Source: an uncultured Spartobacteria bacterium (GTDB lineage Bacteria; Verrucomicrobiota; Verrucomicrobiia; Chthoniobacterales; JAATET01). Taken from it: DNA of 30,176 bases. Where the stretch lies: contig CALLUD010000008.1 in assembly GCA_938011325.1 (NCBI GenBank), forward strand, positions 1 through 30,176, in the 5' to 3' direction. Of this stretch, positions 24,501-30,176 are shown piece by piece. How positions within the stretch are numbered: position 1 is the stretch's first letter; every line of letters starts with the position of its first letter. Below the pieces are notes generated by a model. It had not been told where the DNA came from. It made no database searches and saw only the letters and a program-made list of their open reading frames with translations. The translations under genes were made by a program, and so were the position numbers.

Positions 24501-24504
24501 CTGA
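21502..24504 (+). CDS. Secreted GH31 alpha-glycosidase with C-terminal discoidin (F5/8 type C) domain
   Basis: A 1000-aa glycoside hydrolase of family 31 (alpha-glucosidase/alpha-xylosidase group; retaining, on alpha-linked sugars). A signal peptide is at residues 1-21 (MNRRAATTLVALVLGVRGLCA). The N-terminal beta domain (25-200) leads into the (beta/alpha)8 barrel from about 205 (YTLGIWFSRYWPF, DIIVMDMDWHRDGWTGWSW). The candidate nucleophile is D344 in WWLDWQQYP and the acid/base D399 in SGDADTGW. FGDNLLVAPITMPG and LYVRGGVPIPM mark the end of the catalytic part. Residues about 735-860 are an unassigned region (AQARRARGIVGDAAG onwards). Residues about 865-1000 match a discoidin carbohydrate-binding domain (NIARKARVSASSS, AAVDGLIGG, TIRFSDGST). 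It lies directly after the PEP-CTERM terminator. Exact substrate not predictable. Confidence 0.92.
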   Translation: MNRRAATTLVALVLGVRGLCAVENPVVVGDARFTVITPECIRIEYAPGGKFIDAKSLFAVERNARLKDFKLERKPEAVTIDTGAIRLLYKPDGQPFSPSNLKAEIRKGGETVTWTPGAPNPGNLGGTIRTLDGVVGPVDLGEGLLSRDGWYLIDDSRTPLFTDKWVESRPGNSGTDWYLFGYGDDYKAALKSLITIGGRAPVPRRYTLGIWFSRYWPFTSEDYRKIIREYHENDFPLDIIVMDMDWHRDGWTGWSWNRELIPDPKALLRWFHEQGLQVTLNLHPADGVGPHEDRYKEFMRALGENPSSRETVPFDAGSEKYVKALLDEILKPLQEDGVDFWWLDWQQYPFTRSIPDLTNLFWLNKILFDSTTWNGDRGISFSRWAGWGDHRHVIQFSGDADTGWPMLAFEIPFTSTAGNVGCYYWSHDIGGHQGPRNEESYTRWTQFGAMSTALRSHSTRDEHLDRRPWLYEKWAEDSMRIAFHLRAEILPYVYSSAWQTFLTGVSLNRPLYLEYPEREEAYHNGQEFLFGDNLLVAPITMPGVGPGRVGRQTVWFPPGDTWFNFFTGEKFEGDQTRIVSADINEFPLYVRGGVPIPMQRYSERPGTAVLDTLRLRCYPGKDGVAGQYILHEDDGHSGEYLSGKYAATPLRYTRQGDRVVVEIGATKGTYKGQPAKRGYEIELANTVAATDVTIDGRPAKAGYDATLGVSRIVVPPSDIRKPIRIEATAPEIDATKLANAAQARRARGIVGDAAGSKSLEALLNMDSLSRDEKEALLALEGVGLMPYHESPTFFGEKKQFAFLAPAGLLEGNTVQKIVDDEAGEHTETVEVGKGPILLDGNRYGRVEFRIAGRDYSVATTGLPVTGNIARKARVSASSSENGHAPEAAVDGLIGGYPDSPEQEWSANRETTGARLELAWDEPQEVSRIILFDRPNLVDQVTSATIRFSDGSTIEVGELPNDASKPVEVTFPAKSITGLTVEITGVRQGTENAGFAEIAVY

Positions 24505-24692
24505 TTCGCGGTGACGACGCTTGCTTGCGCAAGAACGATCGAAAATCGCAAGATACGCACAGAAATCCAGCCGGCTGCTTCTAGACTGTCTGGCAATCAA
24601 CTGGCTGCGATGCGCCATGCAATGGAGCTGGAAGAGATGCCTTGAAAAGTTAGAGTGGCGGCGAAGCACGCTCTACTCGTGCTGACAGTCCC
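24505..24692. other. Gene-free interval before the kinase gene
   Basis: 188 nt between the GH31 stop and the kinase start. It holds a 10-bp palindrome cttgcgcaag (24524-24533) and should contain the kinase promoter, though no clear boxes stand out. No terminator hairpin for the GH31 gene is obvious. Confidence 0.35.
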
Positions 24693-26978
24693 ATGGCCCG
24701 TTCCCCCAAGTCTGTTCTCACGACCTCCATCGAGGTCGAAGGCGCGGTATTCGAGGCGGCGCTGATGCTGAAGCCGGACGCCCGGCGGGAGTTTCTGGAG
24801 CGCTTCTTCCGCGACGATCCCGAGGGCCTCGCCAACATGACGGCGCTGCTGGAGGTGGCGGGCGAATCCTCCGCATTCTTCCTCGAGGCGAGTGAGCGCC
24901 GGGGTGAACTCGCCGATGAAATCCTCGCCGACCTGCCCGGGGTGCCCGTGGATGATGGCGACGAGCCGTCGTCGACCGAGGAGATTGGCACGCGGATCGG
25001 GCCGTATCGGCTCGTGGAGCGGATCGGCGAAGGTGGGTGCGGCGTTGTTTACGAGGCCGAGCAGGAGCATCCGGTCCGGCGGACCGTTGCGTTGAAGGTG
25101 ATCCGGCTGGGAATGGATACCGAACGCGTGATTGCGCGCTTCGAGGCGGAGCGCCAGGCCCTCGCGATGATGGACCACCCGAACATCGCGCGGGTTTACG
25201 ACGCCGGCGCCACGGCGAATGGACGGCCCTACTTCGTCATGGAGCGGGTGAGTGGCGAGCGCATCACGACCTACTGCGACCGGGAGAAACTGGACGTAAG
25301 ATCACGAATTGGTCTCTTTATTCAGGTCTGCCACGCGATTCAGCACGCGCATCAAAAAGGCGTCATTCATCGCGACATCAAGCCGTCGAACGTGCTGGTA
25401 AGCCGCGAGGACCCGGTGCCGAAGGTGATCGACTTTGGAATCGCGAAGGCGACCGACGACCGGGAGGTGGATCTTCACGGTCCGCGGACGGCTGGGGATC
25501 AATTTCTCGGAACCCCGCCCTACATGAGCCCCGAGCAGGTGGACATGAGCGGCAGGGATGTCGACACCCGCACGGACGTTTACAGCCTAGGCGCGCTTCT
25601 CTACGAGATGCTTGGAGGGCGTCCGCCGTTTGACGAGCGCGCGCTGAAGCAGGCGGGCATCTCGGAAATGCGGCGGATTCTCCTGCAGGACGATCCTCCC
25701 GTTCTCTCGAGGATGCTCGCGGCGCTGCCCCTCGAGGAGCGAAAGCAGATTGCCGAATGTCGAAGCGTCGATGCGGATCGCCTGGTCGCGCAACTTCGCG
25801 GGGACCTCGACGGCATCGTGGCCAAGGCGATGGCCAAGGATCGCGATGCGCGATACCAGACCGTCAACGCGCTGGCGGCGGATCTCGGTCGGTTTCTCGC
25901 CGACCAGCCGGTGATCGCGCGTGCGCCCGGCCGTTTGTATTTGTTCGGGAAGTTTGTCCGGCGGAATCGCGTGGTTTGCGCACTGGGATCCGCGGTGGCC
26001 CTGTCCCTGGTGGTCGGCATGGGCGCCTCGACCACCATGTATCTGCGGGAGCGCGATGCCCTCGCGGAACAAAATCGCCTCCGCGTGGAGGCGGAGGCGG
26101 CACGGGCGGTGGAATCGCGTTTGCGCGAGCAGGCGCAGGCGCGGGCAAATGTTTCCCAGGCCGCCGTGCTCCTCAGCGAGGGGCGCATCGAAGAGGCCGA
26201 TGCGCTGCTTCAGCAGAAAACGCTGGAAACAGTCGAGCCGTCACGGGAGGCGGCGGGGGTTTTCCGCGAGCTGGGAAACTGGAATGCGTTTTATGAGCGC
26301 TGGCAGCGCGCGGTGCAGTATTACACGCTGCTCAACCAGGCGAACCGGCTCGATCCGCCCAGCGAGATCGTCGAGGGATGCGAGGTCATGGCGATTTCGT
26401 CGGCCTTGCTCGCGTATGGCGACACGGAGGGATATGACGAGTTTCGGCGCGAGATGCTCGACTTGTATCTGCCGGCCCGGACTTCGCATCAGGCCGAGCA
26501 CCTCCTGCAGGCCAGCCTGCTCACACAGGCGGATGAATCCATCATCGACCGCCTGCACGATGTCGCGGCGGTTTGTGAGAAGGGTGCCTCGACGGAAATC
26601 GAGTCGCCTTATCCGGAATGGGAGGCTTTTTCGATGGCGCTCTATCACCATCGGCTTGGACATTCCAAGGCTGTCCTGCGTTGGGGAGAGCAGTGCATGT
26701 CGTATCCGCCCGAGACGACAGCCGCCTCGGGAGAGGCGCGCATTGCCGCCACGCATTGCCTGATGGCGATGGCGCGTTTCCGACTCGGCGAGCGCGCGGA
26801 TGCGGAAGCGGAACTGCTGAAAACGCGAAGGCAAATCACCGAGGGACGTCGCGCCGCGCTCAGCGGGAAGCCCTCCATTCCAGGCGAGTGGTATACGTGG
26901 GTGATCGCCCAGCTCCTGTTCGACGAGGCCCATCAAATGATCTTTGGCAAACCCGACGAAACTTTGGGAAGGAACTGA
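24693..26978 (+). CDS. Membrane-bound eukaryotic-type serine/threonine protein kinase
   Basis: A 761-aa kinase that phosphorylates Ser/Thr on unknown targets. Residues 1-95 are a short helical region with the FEAALMLKPDARREFLERFF pattern often preceding such kinases in Verrucomicrobiota and Planctomycetota. The kinase domain spans about 104-410: glycine loop GEGGCG (112-117), ATP-binding K135 in VALK, catalytic HRDIKPSN (D228), DFG at D247, and GTPPYMSPEQ. One membrane helix lies at about 427-450. The outside part starts with a coiled-coil-like stretch (LAEQNRLRVEAEAARAVESR) followed by helical TPR-like sequence to the C-terminus. All core catalytic residues are present, so it should be active. 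Its stop codon overlaps the start of an ECF sigma factor (TGATG), a strong sign of translational coupling and common control. Confidence 0.93.
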   Translation: MARSPKSVLTTSIEVEGAVFEAALMLKPDARREFLERFFRDDPEGLANMTALLEVAGESSAFFLEASERRGELADEILADLPGVPVDDGDEPSSTEEIGTRIGPYRLVERIGEGGCGVVYEAEQEHPVRRTVALKVIRLGMDTERVIARFEAERQALAMMDHPNIARVYDAGATANGRPYFVMERVSGERITTYCDREKLDVRSRIGLFIQVCHAIQHAHQKGVIHRDIKPSNVLVSREDPVPKVIDFGIAKATDDREVDLHGPRTAGDQFLGTPPYMSPEQVDMSGRDVDTRTDVYSLGALLYEMLGGRPPFDERALKQAGISEMRRILLQDDPPVLSRMLAALPLEERKQIAECRSVDADRLVAQLRGDLDGIVAKAMAKDRDARYQTVNALAADLGRFLADQPVIARAPGRLYLFGKFVRRNRVVCALGSAVALSLVVGMGASTTMYLRERDALAEQNRLRVEAEAARAVESRLREQAQARANVSQAAVLLSEGRIEEADALLQQKTLETVEPSREAAGVFRELGNWNAFYERWQRAVQYYTLLNQANRLDPPSEIVEGCEVMAISSALLAYGDTEGYDEFRREMLDLYLPARTSHQAEHLLQASLLTQADESIIDRLHDVAAVCEKGASTEIESPYPEWEAFSMALYHHRLGHSKAVLRWGEQCMSYPPETTAASGEARIAATHCLMAMARFRLGERADAEAELLKTRRQITEGRRAALSGKPSIPGEWYTWVIAQLLFDEAHQMIFGKPDETLGRN

Positions 26979-27505
26979 TGCAACCCGACGGATCACGCAC
27001 CACGGATTCCCGCATCGCCGAGCTTTATCCGCAACTCCGCCGCCTTGCCGCGGCGCGAATGGCGATGGAGCGGCCCGATCACACGCTCCAGCCCACCGCG
27101 CTCGTGCACGAGGCCTGGCTTCGTCTTTCGTCCGATCGCTCGCATTCCTGGAGCGACGGTGAGCCGGGGCTCTTCGCCGCCGCGGCCGAGTCCATGCGCC
27201 GCGTGTTGATTGACCGCGCCCGGAAACACGCGCGATTGAAACGCGGCGGCGACCTCACGCGTGTGCCCATCGAGGCCGCCGAGGAACTCGACGTCACGGA
27301 GGACGACCAGATGCTGCTGATTCACGAGGCCGTAAACCGCCTCGAGGAAGAGGACGCCGTGCGGGCGCGGGTGGTGGTGCTGAAGTTTTTCGGCGGACTC
27401 TCGAACCGCGAAGTCGCCGACGAGATGGGCCTCACGGAACGCACCGTCGAGCGTTATTGGGCGCATGCACGGGCATGGCTCTACCGGGAAATCCGGAAAA
27501 TGTAA
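26978..27505 (+). CDS. ECF-type RNA polymerase sigma factor, kinase-linked
   Basis: A 175-aa sigma factor of the planctomycete/verrucomicrobial ECF group usually linked with Ser/Thr kinases. Region 2 is QLRRLAAARMAMERPDHTLQPTALVHEAWLRL in segments over residues 15-50, then FAAAAESMRRVLIDRAR (the family's RRVLVDxAR motif). Region 4 with a helix-turn-helix is VVLKFFGGLSNREVADEMGL and TERTVERYWAHARAWLYREI. The ATG at 26978 overlaps the kinase TGA, which fixes the start; the long upstream in-frame extension is inside the kinase gene. No anti-sigma gene follows, consistent with control by phosphorylation through the coupled kinase (inference from family context). It differs from the sigma factor at 1722, so the window holds two ECF systems. 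Confidence 0.92.
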   Translation: MQPDGSRTTDSRIAELYPQLRRLAAARMAMERPDHTLQPTALVHEAWLRLSSDRSHSWSDGEPGLFAAAAESMRRVLIDRARKHARLKRGGDLTRVPIEAAEELDVTEDDQMLLIHEAVNRLEEEDAVRARVVVLKFFGGLSNREVADEMGLTERTVERYWAHARAWLYREIRKM

Positions 27506-27550
27506 GGTCCGATACGAGACGGTGCCGGGAAGGCGTCGCAATTTTTTCAA

Positions 27551-27568
27551 AAATCCCTGTCGGGATTT
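27551..27568. promoter_or_regulatory. Short hairpin before the AraC gene
   Basis: aaatccc (27551-27557) pairs with gggattt (27562-27568) around the loop tgtc, with T/A-runs (attttttcaa) on its left side. On the plus strand no T-run follows, so it is not a standard terminator for the sigma gene. It lies 25 nt before the AraC start and may be a leader hairpin or an operator. Confidence 0.35.
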
Positions 27569-27593
27569 GCTCATGGAGGACGCGAATTGAGTT

Positions 27594-28463
27594 GTGACCG
27601 CATGGTCGCAACCCGAACCGATGACTCCCTCCGCACCATCTCAAAACCTGAAATCGTCGAGGAATTTCACCTTTGCTTCAGGAAGCGATGGGGAAGTTTC
27701 TCTGCCGCCCACCACCGAACTTCGGATCTGCATTTTCTTTGGCGCAGACCGTCTTGCGCTTTCCCTCCAACATCCCGATGGAAAGCAGGAGGAAATGATC
27801 CTGCCGCCGCGGACGATGATGGTGGTGGACCGGAAGGTGGCCGCAAGCCTGGCCTGGCGCGGTGCGGCCGACGTCCTTGTCGTGGGTTTGAATCGGAACG
27901 TCCTTGCCGAAGCCTCCCGGAACCTCGGAGTGCCAAAGTCTTTGCGTCCCGGCATGGCGAGAATGACCGATCCCGTCCTTCAAAACATTTCCGGGATGGT
28001 GCGCGACCTTTTCCTGCGGGATGGCGAAGTGCCGGCATCCGTTGCCGCGTCCGCCACCCAGCTGCTTGCGGTGAGGTTGCTCACGCAGATCGGCCGCAGT
28101 GCTCGTGAGAGCCGGCGTGAGCGTCTTTCACCCGCCGCCCTGCGCCGGACTTTGGAGTTCATCGACAGTCATCTCATGGAGGATTTTGGCCTCGAGGAAA
28201 TGGCGCGCGCCGCAGGCTGCAGCAGGTTTCATTTTGCCAGGGCTTTCCGCAGCTCCACCGGCGTGTCACCGTGGCGCTACGTCACGGGCCGTCGTCTCAA
28301 GCAGGCGGAGGAACTTCTCAGAACCCAGGAGCAACTGTCGGTGGCCGATGTTTGCCACATGGTCGGTTTCCAGGACCAAAGCCACTTCACGCGCGCCTTC
28401 AAAAACGTGTTTTCGGTGACCCCCGGCCACTTCCGCCGCCGCGCCATCGGCAGAGCCGCCTGA
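27594..28463 (+). CDS. AraC-family transcriptional regulator
   Basis: A DNA-binding regulator of 289 aa. The C-terminal third (about 185-285) holds the two AraC helix-turn-helix motifs: LEEMARAAGCSRFHFARAF with TGVSPWRYVTGRRL, and SVADVCHMVGFQDQSHFTRA with VTPGHFRR. The N-terminal 150 residues are a probable effector domain (PPRTMMVVDRKVAASLAWRG) resembling the AraC group with a cupin-like sensor; no ligand can be named. The start is a GTG with GGAGGA 12 nt upstream; an ATG at 27621 is possible but has no ribosome site. It lies 88 nt after the sigma gene on the same strand and converges on a small exported-protein gene. Its target is not evident. Confidence 0.9.
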   Translation: MTAWSQPEPMTPSAPSQNLKSSRNFTFASGSDGEVSLPPTTELRICIFFGADRLALSLQHPDGKQEEMILPPRTMMVVDRKVAASLAWRGAADVLVVGLNRNVLAEASRNLGVPKSLRPGMARMTDPVLQNISGMVRDLFLRDGEVPASVAASATQLLAVRLLTQIGRSARESRRERLSPAALRRTLEFIDSHLMEDFGLEEMARAAGCSRFHFARAFRSSTGVSPWRYVTGRRLKQAEELLRTQEQLSVADVCHMVGFQDQSHFTRAFKNVFSVTPGHFRRRAIGRAA

Positions 28464-28661
28464 AAAAAGTGCGAACGGAATTTTTGGGGCTGCAGATGCC
28501 TCTGCAAGGAGTGAAAAGCGGTCTGCAGCGCTGAAATGCTGCTTCCGAAAAAGAGGACCGCCGCGTGCAAGCGCAAATGGCACGCCGAGAAGCTGGAAGG
28601 CCTGCATGCCCCCCGTCGAAAATGCGAAGGCAGCTGAAGCGACCGGGAGAGGTTAGTGTGG
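28464..28661. other. Gene-free interval between convergent genes
   Basis: 198 nt between the AraC stop and the stop of the exported protein on the other strand. I see no coding sequence, tRNA or clear terminator. It contains several copies of short ctgcag/gctgc words but no regular repeat. Confidence 0.4.
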
Positions 28662-29027
28662 CTATCGCTGGGGAGTGGCGGTCCCGTTTCCGTGGGATTT
28701 TTGGCCGCTCTTTTGAATGAGAATAACGATTTCCTGATTATAGGCGGTCGCAAATTCCACGGCCTGCAGCCCCTTCGGGTTGGTGCACCCCGCGAGACTT
28801 CCATTGCGCGGGAGGTGTGCCACCAGCTTTTTCTGCTCTTCCGTAATGCCAGGTTCAAAGGTCTCAAATCCCCCCGCTTTGTAAATTTGCGGGTGTCCCG
28901 AAGCAAAGTCCCGTCGAGCCTGTGCCCTCGCGGCCTTCGGAGATAGGTCTTCAACCGGAGGTGCCGCCTGAGAGGAGGCGAAGACGGCTGTCGCGACACT
29001 TAAAGATAGAATAAGAAGGCTCTTCAT
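28662..29027 (-). CDS. Small exported protein of unknown function
   Basis: A 121-aa protein starting at 29027 (MKSLLILSLSVATAVFASSQA), a clear signal peptide with cleavage near SQA-A. The upstream in-frame extension to 29123 is rejected because it would bury the signal peptide. The mature part begins APPVEDLSPKAARAQARRDF. It contains a segment EEQKKLVAHLPRNGSLAGCTNPKGLQAVEF with one cysteine, a hydrophobic strand (EIVILIQKSGQ) and a polar tail. No family is recognised. It ends a run of four minus-strand small genes and faces the AraC gene tail to tail. Confidence 0.65.
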   Translation of the reverse strand: MKSLLILSLSVATAVFASSQAAPPVEDLSPKAARAQARRDFASGHPQIYKAGGFETFEPGITEEQKKLVAHLPRNGSLAGCTNPKGLQAVEFATAYNQEIVILIQKSGQKSHGNGTATPQR

Positions 29028-29079
29028 ATTCGGATTGGCCGTTGCGTGAGATTTCTCGTTCGTTAATGGTTGGATTCCG

Positions 29080-29487
29080 TTACACCCTATTAGCTTTCCT
29101 GCAAGGGGTGATTTGCCAGGCAAGAATCTTCCATTCCATCTCTCGCCGAATGAAATGAGAGGCTACGTGGAAATGGCCTTCGACGGGAGTGCCATCGATA
29201 TGGAGGCGTTCAAAGCAAAAATAAGTAAGAATTGGGGACGTGGAGGGACCGTGTATCGATGGATGCTCTATCGTAAACTCGACCAAACGAAGACGCTCGA
29301 ACAGGTCATCCAGCAGATCCCTCTTCGACAAACGCCCAAAATAATTGATCTCGACAAAGTTCTCATCCAGCAACAAAGAGAGGGCCTTCTTGTCGCGAGT
29401 CAGCCAGGCATCGCGCCTCTTAATCTCAACCGCGAGAAGATGCTCAAGAAGGTTCATGCCAGTTTGATCGGCGGTAGCTTTCATCAA
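29080..29487 (-). CDS. SnoaL/NTF2-like (DUF4440-type) small protein
   Basis: A 135-aa protein with the pattern of the DUF4440/SnoaL-like cone fold. An N-terminal helix has (E)IKRRDAWLTRD, then LLLDENFVEINYFGRLSKRDLLDDL, the usual 'DD.FvEi...G...' signature. Beta-strand segments and HVASHFIRREMEWKILAWQ near the C-terminus complete it. Family members are enzymes or binding proteins with varied ligands, so no function can be given. An internal ATG (MNLLEHLL, 10 codons on) is an alternative start. The gene lies 27 nt after the DUF167 gene on the same strand, possibly one transcript. Its GC content is lower than that of the main window. Confidence 0.7.
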   Translation of the reverse strand: MMKATADQTGMNLLEHLLAVEIKRRDAWLTRDKKALSLLLDENFVEINYFGRLSKRDLLDDLFERLRLVEFTIEHPSIHGPSTSPILTYFCFERLHIDGTPVEGHFHVASHFIRREMEWKILAWQITPCRKANRV

Positions 29488-29514
29488 GTCGTGAGAGCAG
29501 GAGGCAGCTGAAGA

Positions 29515-29739
29515 TCAAATATGGATCTGCACCAGCTTTGTTCGTGAAGACATTCCGCTTTTGATCAGGATGGCTCCTTTGGGGCAACGAAAGTGTTCGG
29601 AAAGGAGGGAAATCAACTCCTGATTGGCCTTTCCATCCACCGGCGGCGACTTGATATGCGCAAGCCAGGGCCCCTCCGCGGTTTCCTCCAACAAGCTCTT
29701 CTTTGAATTCGGTTTTACCTTTACTTGAATGGTTTTCAC
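29515..29739 (-). CDS. DUF167/YggU-family protein
   Basis: A 74-aa protein of the DUF167 (UPF0235, YggU) family, of unknown biochemical role. The hallmark is clear: KTIQVKVKPNSKKS, then LAHIKSPPVDGKANQELISLLS and GMSSRTKLVQI. The GTG at 29739 gives the usual family N-terminus. The frame is open upstream to an ATG at 29820, which would add 27 residues unlike the family. It sits ahead of the DUF4440-like gene, probably cotranscribed. Confidence 0.8.
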   Translation of the reverse strand: MKTIQVKVKPNSKKSLLEETAEGPWLAHIKSPPVDGKANQELISLLSEHFRCPKGAILIKSGMSSRTKLVQIHI

Positions 29740-29842
29740 AGACGAAAGGATCCCACGCTGAGCTGTTTCGAATATACTTTGATAGAAAGTAACGCTCAAA
29801 TCCGGCATGCTGCGAAGCATGATTTGAAAGTGATAGGGTTAT

Positions 29843-30176
29843 TCAAAGCTCTCCAGCAACTCCGGTTTTCCCAAGGTTTTGCTCTCCTGGCTCGGGGGTC
29901 AGGATCGACCAGGCCATTCGAGGATCGATAACGAACCTCGCCGGATTTGGATCGATGACCTCCAGGCGGGTCACTTCCGCTGTCCATGTGATTGTTTTCA
30001 CAAATCGCGCCATTGCCCGTGGGTCGTAATATGCTTCGACCGAGGCCCGTTTCGGAAAGGGGAAATTAAAGTCGTCGATGTCGATGGAGTCCCATTCCAG
30101 CACTTTGTAGGTGTATTTCTCTGTGGCTCTTCGCTGAATCGAGTGGGTAGTTGGGAGGTGAACTGAATCGAGGCGC
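29843..30176 (-). CDS. Partial gene running off the window, unknown product
   Basis: The frame is open from the right edge to a TGA at 29843. The reliable part is about 93 residues (from KYTYKVLEWDSIDIDDF to GKTGVAGEL); the first 17 codons are translated from the 52-bp terminal repeat and are probably not the real N-terminal sequence. The visible part has the look of the C-terminus of an exported or membrane-associated protein (PFPKRASVEAYYDPRAMA, ITWTAEVTRLEVIDPNPAR). I do not recognise the family. It precedes the DUF167 gene on the same strand. Confidence 0.55.
   Translation of the reverse strand, partial: RLDSVHLPTTHSIQRRATEKYTYKVLEWDSIDIDDFNFPFPKRASVEAYYDPRAMARFVKTITWTAEVTRLEVIDPNPARFVIDPRMAWSILTPEPGEQNLGKTGVAGEL
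30125..30176 (-). repeat. Right copy of the perfect 52-bp terminal inverted repeat
   Basis: Exact reverse complement of 4-55. It reaches the last base of the window. The match ends abruptly at 30125, inside the open frame of the partial gene. See the left copy for the interpretation as an assembly junction. Confidence 0.95.

Noticed and set aside
22744..24669. 641-aa minus-strand open frame opposite the GH31 gene
   Set aside because: Antisense shadow; the plus-strand protein has a signal peptide and catalytic motifs.
27551..27568. Hairpin as a rho-independent terminator for the sigma factor gene
   Set aside because: No T-run follows on the plus strand; the A/T-rich run lies on the wrong side for that direction.
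28464..28661. Possible tRNA or small RNA in the gap after the AraC gene
   Set aside because: No cloverleaf, conserved T-loop or CCA-like end could be traced, and no terminator marks an RNA gene.
1..30176. The terminal inverted repeat as the ends of a transposon or linear element
   Set aside because: No transposase, integrase or replication gene is present, the interior holds core housekeeping genes, and both copies break genes at the very edge of the window, which fits an assembly join better.

Overview
The window looks like a high-GC (about 60-65% by eye) chromosomal fragment from a member of the Verrucomicrobiota. The basis is family-level: an ECF sigma factor of the Rhodopirellula/Verrucomicrobium type followed by a FecR-LamG anti-sigma protein, several PEP-CTERM exported proteins, a serine/threonine kinase coupled to a second ECF sigma factor, and a very large exported sugar-dehydrogenase/cytochrome/Ig-repeat protein. 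No ribosomal RNA or other species marker is present, so placement stops at phylum level.

Layout. (1) 1-3950: two paralogous small PEP-CTERM proteins on the minus strand (one cut at its anchor by the window end, one broken by an internal deletion and frameshift), divergent from a sigma/anti-sigma pair. (2) 4107-8370: a plus-strand housekeeping block, fabG-sixA-pgl-glycogen synthase with 2, 3 and 9 nt gaps, then obg. (3) 8381-17195: a minus-strand block holding a 40-aa lipoprotein, the sulfite reductase haemoprotein cysI, a 1675-aa exported multidomain oxidoreductase/cytochrome protein and a flavin-dependent halogenase. (4) 17416-24504: two tandem paralogous PEP-CTERM proteins with PATR-type passenger repeats, each followed by a strong terminator, then a secreted GH31 glycosidase with a discoidin domain. 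(5) 24693-28463: kinase and ECF sigma factor (stop and start codons overlapping) and an AraC regulator. (6) 28662-30176: four short minus-strand genes of visibly lower GC.

How the parts fit. Region 2 is central metabolism and cell-cycle/ribosome housekeeping (fatty-acid reduction, pentose phosphate entry, glycogen synthesis, Obg GTPase). Regions 1, 3 and 4 are dominated by exported and surface proteins, with two separate sigma-based control modules close by, which suggests regulated envelope or polysaccharide functions. No exosortase is in the window, so the PEP-CTERM proteins must be processed by an enzyme encoded elsewhere.

Most notable observations: (a) the two ends carry a perfect 52-bp inverted repeat, and the left copy cuts a PEP-CTERM anchor, which points to an assembly junction; (b) the PEP-CTERM genes share an unusual leader: no Shine-Dalgarno, A/C-rich, and in three of four a compact hairpin 28-35 nt before the ATG; the large pair also share a 17-bp element; (c) a 'GCTAAGTT'-type motif lies upstream of the sigma gene and both adjacent PEP-CTERM genes; (d) in the giant cytochrome protein a beta-sandwich module appears inserted inside another domain, just before its first haem motif. 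I found no clear new defence, mobile or CRISPR system. No gap between genes is longer than about 300 nt; the larger gaps are described as features.
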